Origin: Stenotrophomonas sp. SAU14A_NAIMI4_8
GTDB taxonomy: Bacteria > Pseudomonadota > Gammaproteobacteria > Xanthomonadales > Xanthomonadaceae
Assembly (NCBI RefSeq): GCF_003086695.1
Contig: NZ_CP025999.1
Location: 794,820 to 858,819 of the forward strand
Direction of reading: 5' to 3'
Length of the DNA stretch: 64,000 nt
Position numbers and translations under genes: made by a program. The notes under the pieces were generated by a model. It saw only the letters and a program-made list of their open reading frames with translations. It was not told the DNA's origin and did not search any database. Positions 17,955-26,056 of the stretch are shown in pieces. Each line of letters opens with the position of its first letter. The stretch's first letter is position 1.

Positions 17955-18512
17955 ATGTCCATCGTCCTCACCGAATTCGCCCGTCCCCGCCTGTTCCCGC
18001 GCGTGCCGCGTGGCAACACCATCCAGGACGTCAGCGCCGAGCAGTTCCAGGCGCACCTGAACGCGCACGCGCCGTTCAAGGTGCTGGATGGCTATGCGCC
18101 GTTCTGCAAACTGTTCGTCTACGAGAACTGGACCAGCACGCGCTGCCTGACCGTGCCGGTCACTGATGCCAACCGGCACCTGCTGCGCAGCGGCTATGAA
18201 GCGCGCAACCGCGAGGAGCTGCCGGTACTGGTGCGCTGGTTCGAGGGCGTGGAATCGCCGCGCGCGAACTACCTGGTGGTGATCCTGTACAGCGCCGAGC
18301 AGCTGGCGAAGGAAGGCTCGCCGATCGAAGCCGACTGGGGCATCGTCGGCTGCATCTACACCGCCGAACCAGAAGAGGTGCCGATGGCCCCGATCACCAT
18401 GATGCGCAATGCGCTGGGCGTGGAGGAGGGCGGTTCCGGCGTGCCGCTGGACCGCGAGGCGTACCGGCGTTCGGTGGAATTCTGGGAAAACAACGCCAAC
18501 TGGCGGCCGTAG
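17955..18512 (+). CDS. DUF3228 family protein
   Basis: 185 residues from MSIVLTEFARPRLFPRVPRGN. The sequence has the DUF3228 character: PFKVLDGYAPFCKLFVYENWT, DWGIVGC and PMAPITMMRNALG. It has no signal peptide and no transmembrane helix, so it is cytoplasmic. I know of no assigned function for the family. The start is chosen because the upstream extension (from 17862) reads through the 5' region of the divergent gene and is not protein-like. Confidence 0.85.
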   Translation: MSIVLTEFARPRLFPRVPRGNTIQDVSAEQFQAHLNAHAPFKVLDGYAPFCKLFVYENWTSTRCLTVPVTDANRHLLRSGYEARNREELPVLVRWFEGVESPRANYLVVILYSAEQLAKEGSPIEADWGIVGCIYTAEPEEVPMAPITMMRNALGVEEGGSGVPLDREAYRRSVEFWENNANWRP

Positions 18513-18592
18513 GGGGATGCCTGCCGCAAGGTGAACGTGGCAAGGACGGCGGGGGCGCTACCATGTCGTCGGTTGAACGCATGGAGCACAAC

Positions 18593-19237
18593 ATGGAACA
18601 CAACAGGATGGTTCGCACATGGATGCCGATTGCGCTGTGCGTTTTGGCGCTATTGGCAGCCTGTGACGGTTCGGCGGCACGATACGAGGCAGGGGCGGCC
18701 TGCGGCGGCTTGTCCGAGGTGACCGCGATTCGCGATGCCGGCGTTGACGCGCTGCGGTCCCAGGCGGAAGCAGGGCGGTGCACCATCCATGCCGACGCCG
18801 CTGACGCAGCCGCGCTGGCACGCCAGCAGGCAATGTTGCAGGCGGTGTCGGTCATCGCCTGCGGCGCGCCGGCCATCTCCGTGGGTGAAACATCACCGGT
18901 GCGCTTGGCGCTGCAGCTGCCCGCGCGCTGCCCGTTGTCATCCAGCACGCCGTTGATTTCCACAGGCAGGGGCTGGCACAAACGTCAGCCGGTTTCGATA
19001 CCGTTCTATCCCCCTGCCGCCATTCGCGAGCAGCAGGAGGGGCGCGTCGAGCTGACGCTTCTACTGGATGCGCAGGGCAAGCCGCAGGCGATCATCGTGG
19101 CCCGGTCCACGGGTTACCCGCTGTTGGATGAGGCCGCGCTCAAGCATGCCCGTGCATGGCGCTATGAATACGAGGCACCGGGAAAACCCGCTTCCATGAG
19201 CCTGGTGCGCGATACGGTTGACTTCAAACTCAACTGA
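18593..19237 (+). CDS. Lipoprotein with C-terminal TonB-like domain
   Basis: About 214 residues. Several in-frame ATGs exist (18563, 18581, 18593, 18608); 18593 has GGAG six bases upstream. A hydrophobic stretch ends in a lipobox LLAAC, so the mature protein would be lipid-anchored in the envelope. The C-terminal ~80 residues (PFYPPAAIREQQEGRVELTL, AIIVARSTGYPLLDEAALKHA, WRY) match the TonB C-terminal fold, in which energy transducers contact receptor plugs. Without a transmembrane energy-coupling helix, it probably uses the fold for another binding role. Nothing in the context indicates a partner. Confidence 0.78.
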   Translation: MEHNRMVRTWMPIALCVLALLAACDGSAARYEAGAACGGLSEVTAIRDAGVDALRSQAEAGRCTIHADAADAAALARQQAMLQAVSVIACGAPAISVGETSPVRLALQLPARCPLSSSTPLISTGRGWHKRQPVSIPFYPPAAIREQQEGRVELTLLLDAQGKPQAIIVARSTGYPLLDEAALKHARAWRYEYEAPGKPASMSLVRDTVDFKLN

Positions 19238-19242
19238 TCCGT

Positions 19243-19737
19243 TCAGGGCTGGGCGGCGGTCTTCCACTCCCACCACGGGTAGTGATACTCGCGATCGATG
19301 GCCTGCCAGTGCTGGCCGCAGTGGGTGCAGGCGACGCTGTGGCAGTCGCCCCAGCCATCCTCCGCAGCGCCCAGCGACAGCAGCTGCATCTGCCCGTGTT
19401 CGATCAGGCGACGAGGGTCGAAGAACGGATAGCCGGGGTTGAGTGCACACAGGCAGCCGGCGCCCGCCTGCCAGTAACGCAGCCGCTGCAGCGCCGCCTT
19501 CAGGTGCGCCTGGTTGCTGACCAGCATGCCGCCCAGCGCAATGCCCGCGCTGCGCTGCTCGATCAACGCCGCATGCGGTGCCAGCGCATCCAGCGACGCG
19601 GCATCGAACAGGCGGGCGAGCGTACGCGCGGCGTCGGTGATGCGTTCGCCGTCGCCTGACAACAGGTCCTGCAGCAGCGCCTGCGCCTGGGCATGGTCGA
19701 GAGCGGGTGCTGGCGAGGCAGACCAGGGCCAGCGCAT
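19243..19737 (-). CDS. Hypothetical protein with CxxC motif, coupled to ybaK
   Basis: 164 residues with no signal peptide. The N-terminal half is Ala/Leu-rich and helical; the C-terminus has CLCALNPGYPFFDPRRL and CTHCGQHWQAIDREYHYPWWEWK, which suggests a small metal-binding site. I do not recognise the family. Its ATG shares one base with the ybaK stop codon (TGATG), so translation is coupled to the tRNA-editing gene, which gives the only hint of context. Confidence 0.75.
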   Translation of the reverse strand: MRWPWSASPAPALDHAQAQALLQDLLSGDGERITDAARTLARLFDAASLDALAPHAALIEQRSAGIALGGMLVSNQAHLKAALQRLRYWQAGAGCLCALNPGYPFFDPRRLIEHGQMQLLSLGAAEDGWGDCHSVACTHCGQHWQAIDREYHYPWWEWKTAAQP

Positions 19738-20210
19738 CAGCGCGCCCTGCCGATGGCGGCGAAGTGTCCGCCGGTGAGCTGCAGCAGATCGCGCGGTGCC
19801 AGTTCCACTTCCAGGCCTCGACGGCCGGCGCTGACGTGCAGCGTGTGCAGCGGTTCCGCACTGGCATCGAGGAAGGTACGCAGGCGCTTCTTCTGCCCCA
19901 GCGGGCTGATGCCACCGACCAGATAGCCGGTCGCGCGCTGTGCGGCATCGGCAGTGGCCATTTCGCACTTCTTGCAGCCCGCGGCTTCGGCCAGCGCCTT
20001 CAGGTCCAGCTGGCCGGCCACCGGCACGATGGCCACCAGCAGCTCGTGGGTTTCGGTGCTGGCCAGCAGGGTCTTGAACACCTGCGCCGGGTCCAGGCCG
20101 AGCTTTTCCACGGCTTCGCTGCCATAGGAGGCGGCGTGGGCATCGTGCACGTAGCTGCGCACGGTGTGGGCGATCTTCTCGCGCTTGAGCAGATTGATGG
20201 CGGGGGTCAT
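19737..20210 (-). CDS. ybaK: Cys-tRNA(Pro)/aminoacyl-tRNA deacylase YbaK
   Basis: 157 residues, the standard length for the YbaK/EbsC family. It hydrolyses mischarged tRNA, typically Cys-tRNA(Pro), in trans. Family marks are a conserved Lys in QVFKTLL, VPVAGQLDLKALA, ATGYLVGGISPLGQKKRL (the GGxSPxGxKK signature) and a C-terminal VSAGRRGLEVELAPRDL. It is the first gene of a two-gene unit with the overlapping hypothetical. The 5' region diverges from a SUKH-like gene. Confidence 0.95.
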   Translation of the reverse strand: MTPAINLLKREKIAHTVRSYVHDAHAASYGSEAVEKLGLDPAQVFKTLLASTETHELLVAIVPVAGQLDLKALAEAAGCKKCEMATADAAQRATGYLVGGISPLGQKKRLRTFLDASAEPLHTLHVSAGRRGLEVELAPRDLLQLTGGHFAAIGRAR

Positions 20211-20306
20211 GCGTGCATCGTAGCGCGCAGGCGCGGGCCTGCCTTGACCGAGGCTACTGGTGGGCCCCTGCGATAATGCGCGCTGCACACCGTCTGGAAT
20301 CTCATC

Positions 20307-21149
20307 ATGCGCGCACCGCACCTGCTTCATGGCCTGACCCTGGATAGCGAGCCGTGCGCGGGGCCCTACCCACCGCAGGGATTCTGGCCGATCGCCGAAG
20401 GTGCGCTGGGCAACGGTGATCAGTTCGGTCTGTACTGGCCACTGGGTCGCGAGGCTGAGTCGCCCGTGGTCTGCGAAATGTTCCATGACGAAGGGCGCAT
20501 GGTCTTCCGCCATTCCTCGCTGGATGTCTTCGCGCAGTGGCTGGATGCCGGTGGCGCGGAGGAAGAGGACGATGGGGGCGGGGCGCCGCATGGGCACGCG
20601 GCTCCGGATGCGGAATCGCCATTGCCCTTGATCGAGCGCGCGCAGCTGCATGTGCAGGCCGCTGAGCCGGCCCAGGCAATCGGGCTGCTGGAAGATGCCT
20701 GCAGCCGCTTTCCGGAACTGCAGCGCGCGTGGGCGATGCTTGCAGGGCAGCAGATGCGCCTGGGCCGGCATGCGGAGGCCGTGGCAGCGGCACGTGCCGC
20801 CACTTTGGCGAACTGGGCGTTCGGCATTCCCGAGCCCGGTGTGCTGCGTATCCTGCGTGCAGCCGATGCAGGTGGCGATCCTGTGCTGGTGATGGCCCAG
20901 CAGATGGGATTCGGCTTCGGTGGCGCCAAGACCAACCCGGACTATGCGCTGATGCAGGCGTGCATTGATCAGTGCTGGCAGGCGGGCGACACGCTGGCGG
21001 CACTGCGTGTGAGCCAGAACCGCTGCTACGTGTTGAGCAGCGAGACTGTTTCCTTCCAGCAGCGCGAAGGCTTCGACCTGGAGGCCTGGCGGCACGACTT
21101 CGCCGAACGGTGCCAGACTGCGCTGCACGATGACCGGCAGCGCATGTAG
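20307..21149 (+). CDS. SUKH (SMI1/KNR4)-like protein
   Basis: 280 residues, probably cytoplasmic. The N-terminal ~90 residues show a SUKH-like pattern: FWPIAEGALGNGDQFGLYW, then PVVCEMFHDEG and SSLDVFAQWL. An acidic, Gly-rich linker (near 95-110) leads to a helical C-terminus of TPR character (AQAIGLLEDACSRFPELQRAW). SUKH proteins are often immunity factors against polymorphic toxins, though housekeeping members also exist. It ends convergently to a T4SS effector gene. The stop codon TAG lies in GTAGATCCA, a fragment of the GTAG repeat family. The assignment is by pattern only. Confidence 0.6.
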   Translation: MRAPHLLHGLTLDSEPCAGPYPPQGFWPIAEGALGNGDQFGLYWPLGREAESPVVCEMFHDEGRMVFRHSSLDVFAQWLDAGGAEEEDDGGGAPHGHAAPDAESPLPLIERAQLHVQAAEPAQAIGLLEDACSRFPELQRAWAMLAGQQMRLGRHAEAVAAARAATLANWAFGIPEPGVLRILRAADAGGDPVLVMAQQMGFGFGGAKTNPDYALMQACIDQCWQAGDTLAALRVSQNRCYVLSSETVSFQQREGFDLEAWRHDFAERCQTALHDDRQRM

Positions 21150-21156
21150 ATCCAGA

Positions 21157-21199
21157 CCATGGGGTCGGAGCCCTTTCCGCTGGGAAGGTATCCGACCCT
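21157..21199. repeat. Degenerate copy of the GGGGTCGGATCC palindrome
   Basis: GGGGTCGGAGCCCTTTCC...GGAAGGTATCCGACCC is an imperfect dyad between the convergent SUKH-like and effector genes, where it may end transcription from both sides. Confidence 0.6.
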
Positions 21200-21210
21200 G
21201 TTACGCGGAA

Positions 21211-22572
21211 TCAGCGCGACATCGACTGCTGGGTCTGCATCTGTTCCTGGGTCTGCCGCTGCGACAGTTCGTTGTCCAGTGCCTGGCTCTGCCGCGTGCT
21301 GTCCTGCAGGTTCTGGTTCACCGCCTGCGACAGGTCGACGTAGGTGCGGTGCATGGCGGGATCGCCGAGCTGGCCCTGCACCGCGAACACGCCCTGGTTG
21401 TCCGGTCGCGCCAGCACGGTGTCGACTTGGCTCATGCCGGCCACCTTGGACTCGTAAGCCACCTGGCCAGCAGCGTTCTCGAGCTGGTTGCGGTCATTGA
21501 ACAGCGGCGACAGACCGCCCTGGCGGCGCTGGTCTTCCAGCGCTTCCAGCTTTTCCACGACCTGCTGGTAACGCGGGTTGTCGGCGTGGCCCGGGCTGGC
21601 CATGGTCGGTTCGGCCGCTGCGCGTTCCTGTTCGGCCGCCTGCGCGTGCTGCTGGGTGGCTGCATCCAGCGCGCCCAGCGTGTCGCCGCCCGCCTTGCCG
21701 TCGACAGTGAGCTGGTGGTCGCGCTGGAACTGCTTGACCGCTTCCAGGGTGCCGGGGCCGAAATCGCCATCGGCCACCAGCGGCTTGCCGTCCTTGCCCA
21801 GGTAGCCCAGATCCGACAGCTTCTGCTGCATGGCCTGCACCTCATCGCCCTTGCTGCCGTTGACCAGCACGCCGTTGCCGGCAGGCGTTCCGGGCGAACC
21901 GTGCGAGGGGGCATGGGTGGGAGTGATGCCGATCTGGGTCATGGCCCGGTCGAAGCGCTCATCGCGGCTGGCCACGGCGCCCGGCGCCTGGATGCCGTAC
22001 TTGGTGGCATCGACGAAGTTCTGCACGTCGCCGCGGGTCGGCGGATTGCCGGCCTGGATGGTGCCGCCCTGCAGCTTTTCCGCGTTGCCGGCCAGATAGT
22101 TGATGAACTGCGGGCCCATGCTGCCGAACTGGTTGTCGTAGTCGGCCATGGCCAGCTGCAGTTCCGGGTTGGCCGCGATGGCATCGGCGGCGGCCGGGTT
22201 GGTGGCACGCACCTTGGCGATGGCGTCGTCGACGCGCTCGATGGCGCTGTCCAGCTTGGCGTTGGTGAGCTCGTCCATCTTCGCCTGCGGAATGGCCTGC
22301 AGCTTGGCGTCGAGCGCCGCCAGCTGCTGGGTGCTCAGCCCGCCCTGCTGCGACAGCAGTTCGATGTCACCGGCGGTGAAGCCGTTGTCGCGCAGGAAGC
22401 GCCGGGCCTGCGGGTTGCCGCCGACGTCGAACTGCACCAGCCCGAACGAGTAGGTGCTGGCGCCCTTCTGCGCGTATGCGAAGTGGTCCAGGTGGCGGGT
22501 GTTGCCGCCCAGCTCGGTGTTGAGGAACAGCGTGGACAGCTGTTCGCGGGTAAGCGTGGAATCCGTTGCCAT
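21211..22572 (-). CDS. X-T4SS antibacterial effector with peptidoglycan-binding domain and XVIPCD
   Basis: 453 residues from MATDSTL; an ATG six bases upstream is also possible, but the AAGGA spacing favours this one. Three parts are visible. The N-terminal ~230 residues are of unknown fold, with TELGGN followed by STYSFGLVQFD, reminiscent of lysozyme-type Glu and S..G..Q patterns. A peptidoglycan-binding repeat lies at about 238-304 (GDEVQAMQQKLSDLGYLG...DGDFGPGTLEAVKQFQ). The XVIPCD spans about 330-453 (QVDTVLARPDNQGVFAVQG, GDPAMHRTYVDLSQAVNQ, Gln-rich tail), the signal that docks effectors on VirD4 of the Xanthomonas-type bacteria-killing T4SS. It should act on the wall of rival cells. An immunity candidate lies directly upstream in the same operon. 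Confidence 0.9.
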   Translation of the reverse strand: MATDSTLTREQLSTLFLNTELGGNTRHLDHFAYAQKGASTYSFGLVQFDVGGNPQARRFLRDNGFTAGDIELLSQQGGLSTQQLAALDAKLQAIPQAKMDELTNAKLDSAIERVDDAIAKVRATNPAAADAIAANPELQLAMADYDNQFGSMGPQFINYLAGNAEKLQGGTIQAGNPPTRGDVQNFVDATKYGIQAPGAVASRDERFDRAMTQIGITPTHAPSHGSPGTPAGNGVLVNGSKGDEVQAMQQKLSDLGYLGKDGKPLVADGDFGPGTLEAVKQFQRDHQLTVDGKAGGDTLGALDAATQQHAQAAEQERAAAEPTMASPGHADNPRYQQVVEKLEALEDQRRQGGLSPLFNDRNQLENAAGQVAYESKVAGMSQVDTVLARPDNQGVFAVQGQLGDPAMHRTYVDLSQAVNQNLQDSTRQSQALDNELSQRQTQEQMQTQQSMSR

Positions 22573-22622
22573 GGTCATGGTCCTTCAAAGAGGGAAAAAG
22601 AGCCGGGCGCGCCCGGCGGATC

Positions 22623-23411
22623 TCAGCCGGCGCAGTGCTGCTGGGTGAAGCCGAGCAGCTGGCGGGTGGCCTGGGTGCCGTAGGCGGCCGGTGCCGGCTC
22701 CAGCGCGAACTGGCCCACCATCTGGTTGCTGCACAGCTGCACGTTGCGCTTGCCGGCGGTGGTTTCCTGGGTGCAGTTGGCCGCCAGCAGGGCGTTGGGG
22801 CCGCCGCCCATGTTGGTGGCGGCGCTGCAGCCCAGCAGGCGGCCTTCCTGGCCGTTTTCGCCCAGCAGCGTATTGAAGGCTGCCAGCTGGCTGTTGGGGT
22901 CGCGCAGGACCAGCGTGTCCACGCACTGCTTCTGGCCGTCGGGCGTTTCGCAGGCGTCCTGGTCGACCAGGCCGTCACGGGTGGCGGTCAGCACCTGGAT
23001 GCGGTCGGCGAACACCTGCTGCAGGCACTGTGCGTCGCCGCACAGGTCGCGCGTGTGCTGGACCCAGCGCTGCTGCTCGGCCTGCAGCCTGGTCTGGCCC
23101 GCACTGTCCAGGGTGGCCTGTGCGGTGGCCAGGGCCTTGCCCAGGTCCGCGTCCAGGGCGGTCAGGGCCGGATCCTTGCAGATCAGGGTCTGCGCCGGCG
23201 ATGCGCCATCGGCACAGGCGGTACTGCCTGCAGGGGCCGCAGCCGGGGCGGTGGCGCCCTTGCCATCGGCACCGGCCGCTTCGCTGGCCGTTGCCGGGGC
23301 GGTGGCCTGGGCGTCGCTGGACGGTGGGGTGCAGGCGGCCAGCAGGGCCACCCAGCACAGGGTCATCAGGGGCTTCAGGGCCCGGGTCATACGTTCACTG
23401 CTGCGCTGCAT
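22623..23411 (-). CDS. Immunity lipoprotein candidate with LprI-like domain
   Basis: 262 residues with an ideal Shine-Dalgarno (AAAGGA, 5 bases). The signal ends in a lipobox LLAAC, giving a periplasmic lipoprotein. After an Ala/Thr linker comes a lysozyme-inhibitor LprI-type segment (about 65-135): CADG...LICKDPALTALDADL...QQRWVQHTRDLC...CLQQVFADRI. A Cys-rich second half follows. It is the first gene of the operon and ends 50 bases before the XVIPCD effector. That order, the periplasmic location and the inhibitor-like domain fit an immunity protein that protects the producer's own peptidoglycan. Neutralisation has not been shown. Confidence 0.83.
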   Translation of the reverse strand: MQRSSERMTRALKPLMTLCWVALLAACTPPSSDAQATAPATASEAAGADGKGATAPAAAPAGSTACADGASPAQTLICKDPALTALDADLGKALATAQATLDSAGQTRLQAEQQRWVQHTRDLCGDAQCLQQVFADRIQVLTATRDGLVDQDACETPDGQKQCVDTLVLRDPNSQLAAFNTLLGENGQEGRLLGCSAATNMGGGPNALLAANCTQETTAGKRNVQLCSNQMVGQFALEPAPAAYGTQATRQLLGFTQQHCAG

Positions 23412-23602
23412 GTCGATCCTTTGATGTCTGCGTCCTGGCGCATGACCTGCGGGCGGCAGGCATGGGGCGAACCATGGAACGGGGGGCGCCGTGGCGTCCG
23501 CACGGAGCGGGCTGGGCACTGGAACACCTGCGGCGGGGGCCGCAGGGGGGGAAAGCGTAGCAAGCGACTTCGTAGGGCTCTGTGACAGGGCGCGCGGAAC
23601 GC
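23412..23602 (-). promoter_or_regulatory. Upstream region of the immunity-effector operon
   Basis: About 190 bases between the tandem array and the immunity gene hold no plausible reading frame. The operon promoter should lie here, because terminators in the array block read-through from ahcY. I cannot point to a convincing -35/-10 pair. Confidence 0.35.
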
Positions 23603-24367
23603 AGAACGGGCGCCCAAAGGCGCCCGTTCTGTGTGCGTCGTTGGGGGTCAGAGCCCTTTCCTGCGGAAAGGGATCCGACCCCGCAGCAGTAGATCCACGC
23701 CATGCGTGGATGGGGTCATTGGCGGTCGACCGGAAAAACAAAACGGGCGCCCAAAGGCGCCCGTTCTGTGTGCATCGTTGGGGGTCAGAGCCCTTTCCTG
23801 CGGAAAGGGATCCGACCCCGCAGCAGTAGATCCACGCCATGCGTGGATGGGGTCATTGGCGGTCGACCGGAAAAACAGAGCGGGCGCCCAAAGGCGCCCG
23901 TTCTGTGTGCGTCGTTGGGGGTCAGAGCCCTTTCCTGCGGAAAGGGATCCGACCCCGCAGCAGTAGATCCACGCCATGCGTGGATGGGGTCATTGGCGGT
24001 CGACCGGAAAAACAGAGCGGGCGCCCAAAGGCGCCCGTTCTGTGTGCGTCGTTGGGGGTCAGAGCCCTTTCCTGCGGAAAGGGATCCGACCCCGCAGCAG
24101 TAGATCCACGCCATGCGTGGATGGGGTCATTGGCGATCGACCGGAAAAACAAAACGGGCGCCCAAAGGCGCCCGTTCTGTGTGCGTCGTTGGGGGTCAGA
24201 GCCCTTTCCTGCGGAAAGGGATCCGACCCCGCAGCAGTAGATCCACGCCATGCGTGGATGGGGTCATTGGCGGTCGACCGGAAAAACAGAGCGGGCGCCC
24301 AAAGGCGCCCGTTCTGTGTGCGTCGTTGGGGGTCAGAGCCCTTTCCTGCGGAAAGGGATCCGACCCC
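23603..24367. repeat. 137-bp tandem repeat array (about 5.6 copies)
   Basis: Six copies of two hairpins and five of a third recur at an exact 137-base pitch. Each unit carries a GGGCGCC-AAA-GGCGCCC-type hairpin, a GGGGTC...GACCCC palindrome of the dispersed family, and a GTAGATCCACGCCATGCGTGGATG repeat. Units differ by single bases (GTGCATCG against GTGCGTCG; AAAACGGG against AGAGCGGG; GGCGATCG once), so duplication was recent and stepwise. The array fills the gap between ahcY and the immunity gene. Frames through it encode only repeat peptides. Confidence 0.95.
24282..24315 (-). terminator. First of five tandem terminators after ahcY
   Basis: Read on the minus strand: CAGAACGGGCGCC-TTT-GGGCGCCCGCTCTG followed by TTTTTCC. 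The same hairpin with T run repeats every 137 bases (near 24151, 24014, 23877 and 23739). The sixth copy, near 23605, lacks the T run. Confidence 0.82.
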
Positions 24368-24374
24368 GGCATGA

Positions 24375-25835
<1,461 letters not shown>

Positions 25836-25876
25836 GCAGTAGCTCCGGTTGTGGACGAGCAGATGCTCGTATCTAG

Positions 25877-25951
25877 CCGGGCGCCGTTGTTACAAAGCCA
25901 CCTTACCGAGCCTGGCCGGGCCTCATGGGTTCCGGTCGCAGCGCCCCTCGG
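25877..25951 (-). promoter_or_regulatory. SAH riboswitch (ahcY leader)
   Basis: On the minus strand the leader has CCGAGGGGCGCTGCGACC, then GCCAGGCTCGG, then AACGGCGCCCGG. This matches the conserved order of the SAH aptamer: a P1 formed by CCGAG/CTCGG, the GCGCTGC(R)ACC core, and a pseudoknot arm AACGGCGC complementary to GCGC. SAH binding raises expression in known examples. A TATACT -10 box lies just upstream (25969-25974). Confidence 0.9.
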
Positions 25952-26056
25952 CAGGGGAGAACGCCCAGTATATCGCGGCCCCCAACCATCGGCAGATGGG
26001 GGCCGTGCCGCTGCCTGTTAAGGTCGGGGTCTTCACGCACCGAAACAGGAAGAACG

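Noticed and set aside
23603..24367. CRISPR array
   Set aside because: The 137-bp units are repeated as a whole with no unique spacers, contain terminators and dispersed palindromes, and no cas genes are nearby.
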